64,000 bases of DNA from Lunularia cruciata (Eukaryota; Streptophyta; Marchantiopsida; Lunulariales; Lunulariaceae). Shown one piece after another: positions 1 through 12,504 of the stretch. Below the pieces are notes generated by a model. It worked only from the letters and a program-made list of their open reading frames with translations. It had not been told where the DNA came from and ran no database searches. Numbering within the stretch: the stretch's first letter is position 1; the number at the start of each line of letters is the position of its first letter. The DNA is taken from positions 9,710,243 to 9,774,242 of the forward strand of contig OX419761.1 in the NCBI GenBank assembly GCA_948567375.1, written 5' to 3'. A program made the translations under genes and the position numbers.

Positions 1-1256
1 TCCTTGCTCAATAAAGCATATCATGGTCTATGATCAAAATCAATGTTGGCGGTAATCACATCAAGTCCAAACTAGGTCCAAGGGTCATTTGTTGAAAGGA
101 AGACATTTTTTGAGCAAGGTGTAGACCTCTCATGCCAAAATTCATCACCTAATTGAGCCTCTGGATTAAAATTGTCAAGGGAACAACCTCAAGATGCATT
201 TTTATCCTACCTTAAGCACTCATTTGAGGAAGTTGAAAATAATTACAACAACTAGAACTCTAGAGGCATAGGTTCAAGTTTAGAAGCACTTCTTGTAGCC
301 TCATCTAACAATCTTCATTATTTCTTACAAGTTGAAAGACTTGGATTGAAGGCCTCTCAATAATCTGTCTTAACTAAAGATTAATAAATTGATGAGAAGA
401 AGAGTACCCACTAGAAATATGAATGGCATTTGAAGTGATAGCCTATAGAATAGAAATACTAATTGGACCAATGGAAGGGGTAGATTGCATTATTGTTGTG
501 CTTTGCTTTGTCTTCCTACAAACACATCAGGTGCTTAGCTATGGAGCCTATTGATAGGGGATTATAACTAGACATATAGAGTGTGGTTGTGCAAATATTT
601 TTTTCTGAACACTAGGAACTTCCACCCCAATTCTATTGAGAAGGGAAAAAAACAACCAAATATGTTGTAACAACTCAGTAAAGACTAAACTGCAATATTT
701 CAATAAAAGGACAAGTTGTTCCCAGAAGGATACTATTTAAGAATGGTTAGATACAAAGGAAAAGTCATAATATAGATTTTTAGTATTATCTTTTAACCTA
801 CTGGGCAAGAACTACTAAAGTATTAGGAAAATATTTTGGGTTTATTTTTTTGAGTTCTTTTTTTTTTTTTTTTTTGCAAATATGGGAGATTCTACACGTC
901 AAAGTAGAGATTTTTGTGTTTGAATGTTATTTGGAAGATGGCATTCAAGCCAAGTAGAAAAAGTATGCACCCCTGATGTACCTTCCAAATGCTTGTTATT
1001 CCAAGTAACATGCTAATTCCATTTGGTAAAGAGAATCTCATTCTTTCATATGAAAGGATGAATATAACATTTTACATATTTATCAAGGAGTGTGGGAGAA
1101 TTTATCATACTAGGTATTAAATTATCATATTTATGTTCTTATTTTATAAAAAAATTTAAATAAATTTTTTTATTATTCTAAAAAATATATATATAATTTT
1201 GCAATCGCACCCAGTGATGTTTATTAGAATGCTCTAATAATAATATATATACCATC
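1..1256. other. Gene-free AT-rich stretch
   Basis: I see no coding region or recognised repeat family here. All reading frames are broken at short intervals. The only clear local structure is a run of 18 T at 858-875. The sequence has the look of old, decayed intergenic DNA. Confidence 0.5.
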
Positions 1257-1338
1257 GGGTATGAGATATATACCTTATTATATTTAAGATATCTGAGCTC
1301 AGATTTCTTAAATATAATAGGGTATATGTCTCATACCC
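1257..1338. repeat. 82-bp near-perfect palindrome (inverted repeat)
   Basis: Two arms of about 41 bases are complementary around a centre at 1297/1298, where the 12-base core TCTGAGCTCAGA is itself a perfect palindrome. I count three non-Watson-Crick positions, two of them G-T, across the arms. The outer ends read GGGTATGAGA and its complement. There is essentially no loop. It could be the remains of a very short foldback/MITE-type element or a snap-back duplication; no target-site duplication was identified. Confidence 0.8.
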
Positions 1339-2675
1339 TATGTTATTGAAATTCAGCATCATTTTACTTCTTATATTTTATCCTCATATAGCTTGATAGG
1401 ATCTTCCCATCGTTCTTGCTGTCCTCTCTATTTACAGGAGCTTTGGTTTGATTCTCCAGAACGAAATTTTTCGCCTGAATCTACCTCGATATATCCGCAA
1501 ATGCGCCTGTGGATCCTTGAGATGATAACCGGTACATCTTTCAGGCCCTACAAGGTTGTAGGGTCTGAAAGATGTACCCTCACGCTCTCACGAGAAAGTT
1601 ACAACCACGGCACAGATTCGACATGCGTCTTCATGATTCGAGAATCTGATGTGTAAATTCATCATCAGTTTCTGGTGCTGCACAAAACACGAGCAAATCA
1701 AGCCTATTGCAAGATTTTCTTATTATATCACATCGATATGTGTTTGTGAAGTCACTACCTCAACATGCAGCTGCCACTTGCGTCCTTATTTATTGAAGGA
1801 TTAACAGTTACAGAGTAGTCGTTGAGATCTTGTGAGGAGAGTACATGACTTCGTGCTACAAGCGTACAAAGAGCAGCTTCACGACCTAAGTCGTAACAAA
1901 ACCGCATGGATTCGGCACTCGTCCTCTAAGCAGTTGTCGAACATGCACATCTCGTACTACGTGAAATTTAATTCTTTTCATTTTACTGGCCAGTGTAGTG
2001 GTTTACTCCGGCTTGATTTCCTTTGTACGGGACCGTAACCGGCAGGAAAGGTATGCGCTACGTTAGTCGTTCGATTCTCATGTCCCATGCAAATCAGGTA
2101 TTGCTCATATACTGTAACCAATTCGCATGATCTATATGATGACGCAACTCAGAACGATCCCGTACAGACAGCTTTTATGGAAATGAATCGTGCAGTTCGT
2201 GTTGGTTCATACCAATAGGGTATTTCGAGCTAGCAGGATTCTCACACAAAGTTTGCAGAAAGGTTCTTCTCGTTTCGATGTGATTATTATTGGCGCATTC
2301 CTCAGACTGAATGTTCCAATCTTGACAGTGTCATGACTTTTGTGCCCGTGAGACAGAAAACCACAACAAACGCCAGATGGCATTGTTCCCCACATATTAC
2401 TTTATATCCTGACTCGCTACTACAGTTTGCTCTGTCTAAAAGTATGTTTTCTAAGTCTGCTCTATCTAACAGTATATTCTCTAAAAGTACACACGCTATA
2501 AAAGTACAGATTCTCCGTACTGAGAAGAAGCGACAACGACTCCAGATATTTAAAGTTTAAAATACAGAATCTTCCAGGAATTTTTATACCTTATTTTATA
2601 ATTCCCTCATACATAGCATAAATAAAATATTATGTAATAGTTGAGATTTAGGTCTCTACTGCCAAAAATATTATA
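1339..2675. other. Single-copy-looking sequence without a recognised gene
   Basis: The composition changes here: CpG is more frequent and the stretch shares nothing with the repeats elsewhere in the window. Short open frames exist (for example 1832-2038 on the plus strand, 68 codons) but none resembles a protein family I know. It could be a piece of non-coding single-copy DNA or an unrecognised gene remnant. Confidence 0.35.
1531..1578. repeat. Hairpin with 23-bp arms and 2-base loop
   Basis: Arm 1531-1553 is complementary to arm 1556-1578 with one mismatch, separated by only GG. The outer end reads GGTACATCTTTCAG. The small loop and high identity suggest a young snap-back duplication or a stem able to form in RNA. 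Nothing around it identifies a transcript. Confidence 0.8.
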
Positions 2676-2712
2676 CGGTATATAGTAACTATATAAGCGT
2701 TACTATATACCG
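2676..2712. repeat. Short inverted repeat, 14-bp perfect arms
   Basis: CGGTATATAGTAAC at 2676-2689 is exactly complementary to 2699-2712, with a 9-base spacer. It lies in AT-rich sequence just before a dispersed repeat copy. Function unknown. Confidence 0.7.
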
Positions 2713-2756
2713 CTTATCACGTTATATTGTTGTTGGGATTGAACCATTAAATTTCA

Positions 2757-3078
2757 TTTGCAAAGTTCCTATGTGTCTTGCTCCTTTCACTCTCAATTTT
2801 ATCCTATCCCAAAGTAGCCATTTTCCTTGACCTGACCTTCTTGACTTGCGTTGCACAAAGAAAAGTTGTTACAATTCTTTGGATTGGGTTGATCACTCTG
2901 ATGCAAAGTGTCTTTACTTTGGGTTCAATCAGAGTCCTTCTTCCTCTGACTTAGAGTCAACTTTCTCGAGTCAGATCCAAACACAAGATTCTTCTTGTTT
3001 CTTCTCCATTTGGTTTCAATTTGGCTTCAACAATACACATCTTCTTTAAAACTCATAAAAAACAAAAAATGTGGGTAT
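2757..3078 (+). repeat. Dispersed repeat X, copy 1 (3' part)
   Basis: This stretch matches 21700-21990, 32040-32365 and, more weakly, 38270-38465, all in the same orientation. Shared landmarks are CACTCTCAATTTTATCC, AAGTAGCCATTTTC and a terminal A-rich tract running into ATGTGGGTA. The A-rich tract followed by TG resembles a polypurine tract at the edge of an LTR, but the flanks do not settle whether the repeat is an LTR, an untranslated region or a SINE-like unit. Here only the 3' two thirds are present, and a gag relic follows directly. Confidence 0.65.
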
Positions 3079-3860
3079 CACATGCTACCCAAGGATATTC
3101 AAAAATTTCTCTTCTACAAGAAAGCTACTACTCTAGCTCAAGCATTCAAGGAAGCACAATGTTGTGCTCATGCTAACAAGTAGGACATGGCCTAACCAGA
3201 CCTCTGCTCTATAATACCAAGATTCAAAGGGAATGTAATGAATAACCCCTATGCTTCTACTCAAGGATTCTAGCAGCCAAATTACTTCTATGGAGAAACC
3301 TCTTCAGTTGTGCCAACCCAATACTCGATACCACAACTAATACCCGTATATGATAATATGCTTGTAGCAATTCTCCCAGTTACTCCCATAGCTCTTCTAG
3401 CTCCATTGGGACTAATAGCTACCAATGTTCTTGTAGCAAATACCAAGATGGAGGATACCTTGGTGAAATTGGAATGTGTCAAGAATCTTCACATACCACA
3501 ATAGCCTTGAGAGAGAAATCCAATGAACATTGTTGCTAGGAGAGAGATCTTCTGTACACATTGCCTGGGATGGAAACACAAAAATGCTCAATGTGCCACC
3601 CTAGACATTCCTAATTATTGTGTCTATTGTGGGAAGTATGAACACATCATGGCAAACTGTAAAACAGTCAAGAGGCATCAAGAGTCTTGAGAAGAAAGAA
3701 TAAATGTTTCGGATGATGTCACGCAATATAACAACTTCAACCAACACCTCCAAGATCCACCCTTCCAAGGAGGAAGAGGAAATGGACAAGGTAGAGGACC
3801 TCTTGGACCCAATATATATTATTACATTTGTAGTGAGAATCACTATGCAAACCAATGTCC
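3079..3860 (+). pseudogene. gag relic with CCHC zinc knuckles
   Basis: Two zinc knuckles of the form C-x2-C-x4-H-x4-C are visible in one frame at 3553-3660: CTHCLGWKHKNAQC and CVYCGKYEHIMANC. A third, degenerate one (C-SENHYANQC) lies near 3830. Upstream is a remnant with FKEAQCCAHAN that fits the end of a gag domain. Gag proteins package the element RNA into virus-like particles, and the knuckles bind nucleic acid. Stops and frameshifts separate the pieces. Confidence 0.75.
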
Positions 3861-4391
3861 CAACAAGCTTGCCCATTGCATGTTTTACTTCACAGCCCAT
3901 ACTATGGCATAATGACCAAACTTCTAGAACTTTATTATTCAAGCCCAAGAAGTACCCATATAGAATGAACCTCACAATATGGTGGCCTTAACAAGAATGT
4001 GCATTGCATTGCACTTGAGGAAAGTTCTCATATGAGCAATATAATATTAACCAATGAAGTTGCTATTATGGAGATAAATGTGTTTCTCACAACCCATGCC
4101 TGCACTTGTGTGGTACTTGATCCAAATAGCAACGCTACTTCTGAGGATTAATCCTCTGAGAGTTTGGATGAAGAAGCCATGCAAGATGAACCCCTCAACC
4201 TGCTCTATAAATATACAGGGCCATAATTCCTATTTTTGACACTCTAGTGAAGCACCCACCAACTTTTATGATACATGACTATGAAATTATTTCTGATCTA
4301 GCTAACATAAAAGCCAACATCATTATGTAAATTTTGTAAGCAACTTTGTAAATTTTCTCCTATGGAGCATAAGAAGTTATAGAATTTCCTA

Positions 4392-4820
4392 TTGAATGAA
4401 CAAGCGGTAGTGCGCTTCAAGGATTCATTGACTAGGGATGTTTACTTGCAAAAACATGATTCCATAGATGTACCACTAACTTCAACTATAAGAATCCCAC
4501 ACAAGATTATGGTCAACATAATACCAACAGATCATCATGTGTTCTACACTAAGGTCCATGACCCAAACATTCTTGTGACAATCCAAGGGAGAGTCATCCC
4601 AAATTATCACATCTACTTGGGATCCTTAGTGAATATAATGACCAAGATTGTTATGGAAACACTAGGATTAAAGTGTATGATGAAGACTTCCACCCTCTTC
4701 CAAATTGCAAATGGGAGAAAACATTCTCCTCTCAAATTGTTGTCCAAGGTTCCTATACTCATTAATGATCAGACCTTTTTGGTCAACTACTTGATAATGG
4801 ATACTCCTACTTTGGCATAA
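4392..4820 (+). pseudogene. Retropepsin-like (aspartic protease) relic
   Basis: A 142-codon open stretch has the layout of a Ty3/gypsy retropepsin: the active-site neighbourhood reads IYLGSLVNIM, where the family has an Asp-Gly-Gly-Ser or Asp-Thr/Ser-Gly type motif, followed by LGLKCMMKTSTLF, an ANGR turn and a VPILINDQTFLVNYLIMD strand block. The catalytic Asp appears to be replaced, so it should be inactive even where the frame is open. The protease would cut the element polyprotein. It lies between the gag knuckles and RT, as expected. Confidence 0.7.
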
Positions 4821-5897
4821 TTTCCACTTTTAACGGGAGTCTCATGGCTAGTAGACATTGATATTTTCACCTCTTGATGGATTGGTAAGTTAACATTTGG
4901 GAGGAATCAAATCTCATTGTACTTCCAATGTACTCAATGGAACCTTTGTCAAGCTCAAATCATAAAGGAGAACCAAGTTTTAGCATTGATACATGGAGCC
5001 CTACTCATGTCGATAGCAATGAGGAAATCATAGATGTTAATTGTTTCTTTATAACCAAAGAAGAGATGAGTGGCCATGCCACATCTAATGTAATAAATGA
5101 CATGGCCTTCATCCCACTCTTCTACCCTAGTTGCAGATTGTTCTTGGCATGAACAGTTCTATGGGCTCAAAGGACGCCTCCTCAAATTGTGAGAATTTCT
5201 GTCATAAGTCTAGTGATGGAGGTTTTTTCCAGACAACGTTCCTCCTGCCTTACACATGGGAACATAACCACAAAGTTATGGTTTCCTCCTGCTTCTATAT
5301 CAAAGATGACATCAATTATTAGGACAAATAGTAGGAGAGTATACATTCATCTTAATAAACCTCTCATTGACTATGCTCGTATCTCTCAAGGAGAAGCAAG
5401 GAAGACTATTCTGCATAAAAAGGTACTTCAATTATTACTATGGATGATAGTTCTGCATCCTAGCAATTTGAGCCAATTTTTGGGACAAGCTCTTACCATT
5501 ATTGATTATTATGTGGGGAATCCCACAAAATGGGTCAAAAGGAACAAGAATTCTACCAAACAATACTTGAGGACAGATTGCAATGATACATTCTAAAGAA
5601 AGCCAAAGCAATCATCTAACATTGTCCCCCTCCACTTGCGGATCATAGATGAGTTTCACAATCTTGACACCTCACAAATAGACAAAACACCTAAATATGT
5701 TAGGATTAGCACAATGTATCAACAAAGGATTAGCCTATCTATCAAGCCCTTTTCCAAGAGTTTCAAGATGTGTTTTCCTACAACTACATAGAACTCCTGG
5801 ATTTTGATCCCTAGACATGCATAAAATTTTACTCCATCTAAACATTTTCCCAATAAGATCCAAACAATACAGGTTGAACTCCACCTACTCTTAAAAA

Positions 5898-6557
5898 GTG
5901 TGGGATGAACTAGACAAACTATTGAAGTGCAAGTTCATCTATCTTATGGGAGAAACCAAATGGGCCTCCTCAATCTTGGTGGTCCCTCAAATGGATACAA
6001 GAAAGGTATGCATATGTGTGGACTTCCAGAAATTGAATGCCAATACCATCCTAAACCCCTTTCCAATCCCACCCACATACACATTATTGGATAAAGTTGC
6101 CATAGCCAATGTTTCTCATATGGATGGGTATTTTGGCTACAATTAGATCACCATTGCTATATAAAATCAATGTAAGACTACCTTTGTCATAGAGTGGAGC
6201 AGCTATGCCTATCAAGTGATTCCCTTTGGGTTGCAAAATGCTCTTATAATGTTCCAACGCTATATGAAGAACTCCTTTGGGGCAATAAGGAAGGACATAC
6301 AACTATATCTTGATGATATAGGTGTATACAACTCCCATAATGATGATATCAGCATGATAAGGACCATTCTACATATTTGCAAGCAAGTGAGGATTTCTCA
6401 AAATCCACCAAAGTGTCTATTTGCCATCTCTTGTGGACCTCTCCTTAGTCATTTGGTTTGCAAAAAATGCATAATGGTGGATCCCAAGAAGATCAAGGTC
6501 ATTGAGGGGTTGCACATACCAAAGACCATGCGTGAGCTAAGAAGTTTCTCAATTTGA
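5898..6557 (+). pseudogene. Reverse transcriptase relic (Ty3/gypsy)
   Basis: Two open pieces in different frames (5898-6146, 6216-6557) together cover RT fingers and palm. Recognisable blocks are KWASSILVVPQMDTRK, VDFQKLNANTI, PFPIPP, HMDGYFGYN, PFGLQNALIMFQRYM and the catalytic LYLDD at 6303-6317. The two catalytic aspartates survive, but a stop after GYFGYN and a frameshift break the gene. RT copies the element RNA into DNA. The missing stretch between the pieces contains further in-frame sequence interrupted by a stop. Confidence 0.9.
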
Positions 6558-6589
6558 ACAAGATATTACATGTAACATGTTCACATTAT

Positions 6590-6895
6590 GCTTAGATCAC
6601 CTATACTCTAACAGGCCTTGTTCATGCCAAAATCAACTTTGTGTGGACAGACAAATTCACCCAAGCATTCAAAACCTTAAAGCAAACTTTGGCCACTGTA
6701 TTAATTTTGGCAACACTAAAGTGGGAGTTGGTTTTTAATGTTTTCATATATACCTCTAACATAGCCTTGGACATTCTCCTAACTCAGTATGATGAGGAAA
6801 AGTGGTAATACCCAACCTATTATGCAAGTCAAAAACTCACTATAAGAGTGCTTATGGGCAATTTGATGTATTTGTCTCAATCTCTTGAGGGGGAA
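6590..6895 (+). pseudogene. RNase H relic (partial)
   Basis: In a broken frame after RT, the connection and RNase H beginning can be followed: INFVWTDKFTQAFKTLK, then ATVLILATLKWELVF and VFIYTSNIALDILLTQYD, ending near YPTYYASQKLT. In Ty3/gypsy elements this domain removes the RNA template. The first catalytic Asp position (usually YTDAS-like) reads YTSNI, so it is degenerate. The rest of RNase H and the integrase core are not recognisable. Confidence 0.6.
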
Positions 6896-7014
6896 ACAAT
6901 AGAAAAAAGAGTTTGTGCATTGCATAATCTATCTAGAAAATGCATATGTGCACTCTACACATAGTACACCACTCAAGCTAAGAAGAAAACTTACTTCTAC
7001 CACAAAACCAAGGA

Positions 7015-7210
7015 GGACCTACAAAAGAGACTTAGTGTTGAAATTTAATGATAGGGTTGGCCAATTCCAAGCAAATTCATTGAAAAATAGCTAGGTCCTT
7101 ATTGAGTATAGGAAGTGTTCAACAACAAGTCAGTCCAACTGGAAATTTTGGATAGAGAACTCTTGGAATCTCATACTAATGGCACAGAGTGTAGACCATA
7201 CAACCTGCAT
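7015..7210 (+). pseudogene. Integrase C-terminal module relic
   Basis: The translated sequence contains DLVLKFNDRVGQFQ, then LGPY, EVFNNKSVQLEILDRELL and NGTECRPYN, the arrangement of the GPY/F module found at the end of plant Ty3/gypsy integrases. At least two stops interrupt it. The catalytic DDE core that should precede it is absent, which implies an internal deletion of about 1 kb relative to a full element. Confidence 0.6.
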
Positions 7211-10200
7211 TACATTGTGCTAAGGGAAAAAGAAGAAAAATTAGCATGAGAAACTTGATTCTTTTTTATCATGGAAGAAGAAGAATTGGGAAAAACCCTT
7301 GGGAGAAGGTTTTCCTCCAAGATTCAAAGGACTTCTTGAGCAACTACAAGGTTAATTATGGACTCCTTCCAATTGCAGGATATTCTTTCTCCAACCTACA
7401 ATCCCAAAGGACAAATTCAAATACAACTATGGGAACCTTCTATATCCTAGTGCAATTAATGGTTGCACTATTTCACATTCAAGAGCAAAATTATGACACA
7501 CAAAGGATGATTCACCTCCAATTCCTCGATGGCATGGAATGCATGATGGTCTCAATCCAAGTGCAGAAAAACACCAAATATATGAAGATGTTTCTACTCC
7601 TAGAGTAGGACTATGCATTGTGCATTGGAATTTAAATGCCAATCAAAGAAATTATGACATTCAACCCTTATAAAACCCTCACAAAACTCTTTAAACTCTT
7701 AAGTTTGCAATTTAGACATTGAGAAAGGGTTGATTATTGACCACTTGTGCCAAAGAGCAGTCTGTCACTTCACTATGTTAATCTTGTCAGAGAAAATAAG
7801 AAGCAAGCAAGAAGTGAAAGATTCTATATAAGAGGAGCAGCAGTTTACAGCCAGACTAATAGTGGGAGCAATCTTAGCAAGCTAGATCAAACAAGTTGAG
7901 AAAACATCATCTTGATCATTCAAAAGTTTTTGCAATAAGCATAGAACCACCAAGTTGATGGAGTTCTATAAGTGCAAGAATTGGAGAAAGTTATTGACCA
8001 AGTCTTCAACAAATTAGAGAGTTTCATTCCCAAACCCATGAAATCAGAATATTCCACAAATAAAATCTTGATCAAGAACTGCCCAACCAATTAACTTCAT
8101 CAATAAGGTTCCCAGATGGGACCTAGTTGTAACATGTGAAATACAAAAGAAATTTTGTTCTAGCCTCAAAATTATCATGCAGATCACCCACTACCTCAAT
8201 AGACCTTGCTTAACCACCAATGATTGTACTATAGCACTAGCAAAGACAGCGGATATCAAAATACCCTGGACCATATCACCAAGAGTACTACTAAATGCCT
8301 TGTTGAACTAAGCCAACCTTCCACTGAAATGGGTTTTCAGCTTATATACTCTTCTCATCTTAGTTTGGTTTGTCCTCAATCAATTCTTGGTCAAGTAAGC
8401 TTACCCCTACCACATAGACAGGTCAGCCAGTCTATTGAAAAAGTAAGGGGGTAAGGGTCCTCAAGAAAAACTAATGATCTGACACTAATCTGTTGCCACC
8501 AAATTTAAGCACTTCCCAAAATTGGCACTATTGACACATTGTATCCAATCTCACCTAAGCTAAGCTAATCTAATCTAATCTCTAAGTGGGTGGTGAGAAA
8601 ATGCCACCTTGAGTATCCATATCCTAAATACTCTATAAAAAGCAACATTACTCCCATTTACAACCTCTATCTAATTATAATTACAAAGGAAGAAGGCATC
8701 ACATAATTTAAGGAGTCTTTTTGCTCTTCTCCAATCACCTTGCTGGATGATTCTGGTACCATCATGAATGCTTACTTGAGGAGGCCATTCTAAATCTGGC
8801 TGGACGCCACTTCTTTTGTACAGCCTGCATGTGCTGAGGATTTAATCCCAATCAACATGGATCCCCTCAACTTCCATTTCTTACTTTGAGGTGGATCAGA
8901 AATTTGCACAAGCATTTGAAGTGCATTAGCTTCTCCTTTACTTTGTTGTGGTCACCTGGTACTTCCTCACCTAATTCATCCTGCTCAAGAGAATCTGCAA
9001 GGGAGCAATGGTCTCCTTCCCTACAAATTCTCTTCCAAAAGTTTCTTGGTCACTTCTTCACCCCACTTGTTTACCGTGGACAAGGTGGCTCCTTCTTTAC
9101 CTCCCATTTGAGCAATTGTAAATATCAAATGTCTAAGTGAGTTGGAGACTATCTAACACATCCTTGATTTCCTTGTCTCCAACCTAAAGTGAGGCATCCA
9201 AAGCTGAACCAACATTCCCATTTGCTTCTTCTTTTGATTTGGGTTGCTTTTGCTCCACCTCCTTCTCCTCAGGTTCAGATCAGGTTTTTTGGCAGGTCGG
9301 GGCTTTTTTGCTGGGAGATCTTGCAGCAATCCTTGGATTGATTTGATCTTCTTTGCCCTCTTACTTGCTATCCACTCCTACTTTGAGCCCCTCTTCCAAT
9401 TTTTTAGCCTTGGCCAATATTTCAGGATCTAACCTCATAAATCCCATACCTCTTGATGCCTAACATCCATCAGTCCCATGAAGTCTTGCACCTCCTCTAA
9501 TTCCTGTTGAACCAATTTTGACCAAATTGTGGGGTAGCTACCTCTTCCTCCAGCTGCCACTTCTGCATTATGGCAGCCACCACAATTTGGACAACCTTCA
9601 GGAGTGTTGTACTATCTATGGGGTCCTTCTCTACCAATAGAGCAATGTGCTCTATTACCTTCACTGACTCAAAGCAATGATCTTGTAACTTAACCGTACC
9701 TTGTTGCATTTCTTGAACCACTATTAGAGAAATAGGTACCCTTTGGAACTTTGCAGATAGGAATTGAGTGCTTGGAGGGAATTTTGATAATTTTGAAAGG
9801 TCCAAATTTAATACCTTGCAACCTATGATCTTCCTTTCCTTTTGCATCTCCATTTTCTTCATTTGCTGGAGAGTTCTTATCTTCTTCTTGCTCTAGTTGG
9901 ACTTTCCATGCTTCCTCTTGTTTTTCCTACTCTTCCTTCTCCCATAGGGTGAGCAAATCTCAGTTTTTATAGACATGGTATAGGAATGTGCAAATTCTTG
10001 AGTAGGAATTTGATTGATTTTCTAAGGCAAACACTTTCTCTTTGGTCGAGTGTTTGAAGGACACTCTTTGCCAAAATGGCTGAGAAAGAAGGGTCTTTGC
10101 ACGTAGTGCCTCTCCCTATAGTGCTTGTGCACAGAGATCATCACACCGGTGTGTAGGTGTGTAAGGGAGTTTTGCCAACCCTCGAATGCTTTCATGAAGT

Positions 10201-12477
10201 AATCTACCTTAGTTTATCACCTAGTCACCCAACCAAGCATTGACAAAGGTTGAAGACCAAACTTTGCTAATTAAGCAAGATGCTCAAGATGGACTATAGA
10301 GAGGAGGAAATCAAAAATATTCTTCACCTTTAGGTTAGTAATTGCAATAGATGTGTACCCATCTCTTGGATTGTAAGGGGTACCACCAAAATTGTTCTTA
10401 GTGGTCTTGTTGAGGACTACTCCTCTTGGTGATAGAACCTCTCCCACATCAGATAGCTCTTAAGCATCTAGCACTACCTGCAATTCCCAGCATTTGGGAT
10501 TACCTCTCACCTCTTGATTCATCCCTTTGGGCATTTGCCCTATAACTAGTTCAATCATTGTGGATTATATATCCTAAACCCCAATGTACTTGATATAACC
10601 AACCATATTTCAGCTTATCTAGATCCTCCGTTAAGTTGGTTTCCTCTTGTGTCCCAAGGGCCATTGTGCTCAACCTCTTAAGGTTGAGGCAAGGGTAGCT
10701 TGAGATCTTGTCAACATGATGAGGTCTCATGGTTTAAAAAAACTCTTGATGTTCTCTCACTCCTCTCAAGACCTTTTTGAGATCTTGACTTTGTTCCCCT
10801 TACTGAATGGTATTCCTGATTAATAAGTTAGGTTATCATGATATAGCCTCCAACATGTTTGTGAAAATCCCCTTTGAACTACAAAAATAATCAAGTCCTA
10901 CCGTATACACTCCCGTAGAGCTTCATAGTAGAAACCTGATGGCTACAAGAAAACAAGTTGTCCAATCTTTTTACTGTCCTTCTCTACCTCTTTCACTGCT
11001 CCCTCCTGGTTCTAATTTGCCCTCCACACTCTCTTGATTCCTCTTGAGATCAAAAGTGAAACCAATGAAAGCTAAAAAGAATGTCAAGAATTGTCAAATA
11101 CACTCTCATAGAGCTTTGTAGCAGAAATCTAATGACTATGGGAAAACAAGCTCTCCAATTTCTTCACAATCCTTCTCTACTCCCTCCTAGTTCTAATTTT
11201 CCCTCCCCACTCTCTCGATTCCATTTGAGATCAGAGGTGCAACTAACAAAACCTGCAAAAAAGGTCAAGAATTGTCAAATCCCTTTGAATGTGCTTTGGA
11301 AGCCTTGAGTTCTTTGAAGTCAGCAGATAGTGGACTTTCTCACTTCCAATATGTCTCAACAAGGCTCCTTGCTTTGGGAAACAATCATTTCCCCAAAAGT
11401 GTCTAAAACTCACAAGCAGTTTGCATGAGAGAAGTTGACCTTGATAGGCCAACCAGATCCATATAGTTCATGCTGGTAAATCATTGTTGTAAGTGTGCAC
11501 CAATGCCCATGTGGCAACCTTCTTTGGAACTAGTTTTGGTTTCAATTTTGGTCAACATTATGTGTGATTTTGTACCAAACCCCTTCCTTTCCATCTATAA
11601 GTTTTGCAAATTTCCTTAGGACTAAATCTGAAATAAGGAATGGGTATTTCTCCTTCTTCTACTTCTAGTGCAAGCCACTTCTTATCTTACTACCATCAAC
11701 ACAAAAAACAACAAATTTTAGTTTTAAATCTTCTCCTTCCTTAAGACCTATATACATATCACAAAAATTAGGACTATGACATCAACCTTAGAATATTCAA
11801 GATAATTTACATGATTATCTTTGTCTCACTCATCACCAAAGATCCTCCAAAGAAGGCTCTATGGACTCTTCTTTTAAAGACATAGTTTTACACAAATGTA
11901 GAAACTTCTTCCAATGTATTGTACTCATTGTCTTCTTCCTCTATTTTGAATCAGCAAATCTCAATTTGTTTTGGTACCAATCTATAGTCACCCATGCACT
12001 ATAAAGCCACGGTCTTCTGATTGATACAAGATGCTTCATTTTAGTAATAGGTTGAGTTTGAGTTTGAAAGGCACTCCACCTATGGTGGTTAACACATTGG
12101 ACAATAATCCTAATGATTGTCTATGAGATTGATTGATTAAGTTCAAAATTTGAAGAGTAGTTTCAAAGGTATAGAATCCTAATGAATGTGTTTAGTCTTT
12201 GGTCATCACATTTACTCCCAAGCTTGAGTCTATAGGACCAAAGTAATCATGCATCCTACTATCTTGGCATCCACTTTTAGAGATCCTAGATCTTCTTGTT
12301 TGATCCAATAATTGGTAGGCAACTCCTTTTGACTCATCTTCTTTACAAATTTGAGAGCAATAGCAAGCTGCTTCTTATAAATTTATTATCCTCCCAAAGT
12401 TTTTTCAAGGAAATATATGCTTTTGCCAAAGCTAAGTCTACAACAATGTCATCTTGAGGAATTCCTAAAGAGGTTAG
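7211..12477. other. Decayed sequence without recognised genes
   Basis: No domain could be recognised on either strand. A 120-codon open stretch at 7246-7608 (plus) directly follows the integrase tail and may be its 3' continuation, but it is not identifiable. A G-rich run near 8446-8458 could be an old polypurine tract. From about 8700 to 12400 the minus strand keeps a lysine/glutamate-rich composition that suggests a relic of a charged, coiled-coil type protein like those at 38.7, 42 and 45-47 kb. Confidence 0.4.
9497..9862 (-). pseudogene. Unidentified open stretch, hydrophilic relic
   Basis: A 121-codon minus-strand open frame contains KMEMQKERK near the start and LEEEVATPQF near the end. 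I do not recognise the family. Its charged composition continues, with stops, downstream on the minus strand (KEVEQKQPKSKEEANG around 9200), so it is more likely part of a decayed repeat-encoded protein than a small gene. Confidence 0.25.
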
Positions 12478-12504
12478 CTTCTTCTTCTTCTTCTTCTTCT
12501 TCTT
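12478..12504. repeat. (CTT)9 microsatellite
   Basis: Nine perfect CTT units in a row. On the minus strand they read as a lysine run inside a broken frame. Confidence 0.95.

Larger units (their letters stand above)
3079..7210 (+). mobile_element. Decayed Ty3/gypsy retrotransposon, plus strand
   Basis: Gag zinc knuckles, a retropepsin-like domain, reverse transcriptase, part of RNase H and the C-terminal tail of integrase occur in that order on the plus strand, which is the Ty3/gypsy order. The reading frame is broken many times and the integrase catalytic core is missing between RNase H (ending near 6890) and the tail near 7030. RT residues such as a tyrosine-containing WSSYAYQVIPFGL block resemble the plant Tat/Athila side of Ty3/gypsy rather than chromoviruses, but this is a judgement by eye. 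No flanking LTR pair could be recognised. It is clearly a different family from the element at 22-32 kb. Confidence 0.85.

Noticed and set aside
2029-2086. tRNA-like stretch: GGGAC ... GTTCGATTC ... GTCCC
   Set aside because: The ends pair and a B-box-like word is present, but the span is only 58 bases and D and anticodon stems cannot be formed.
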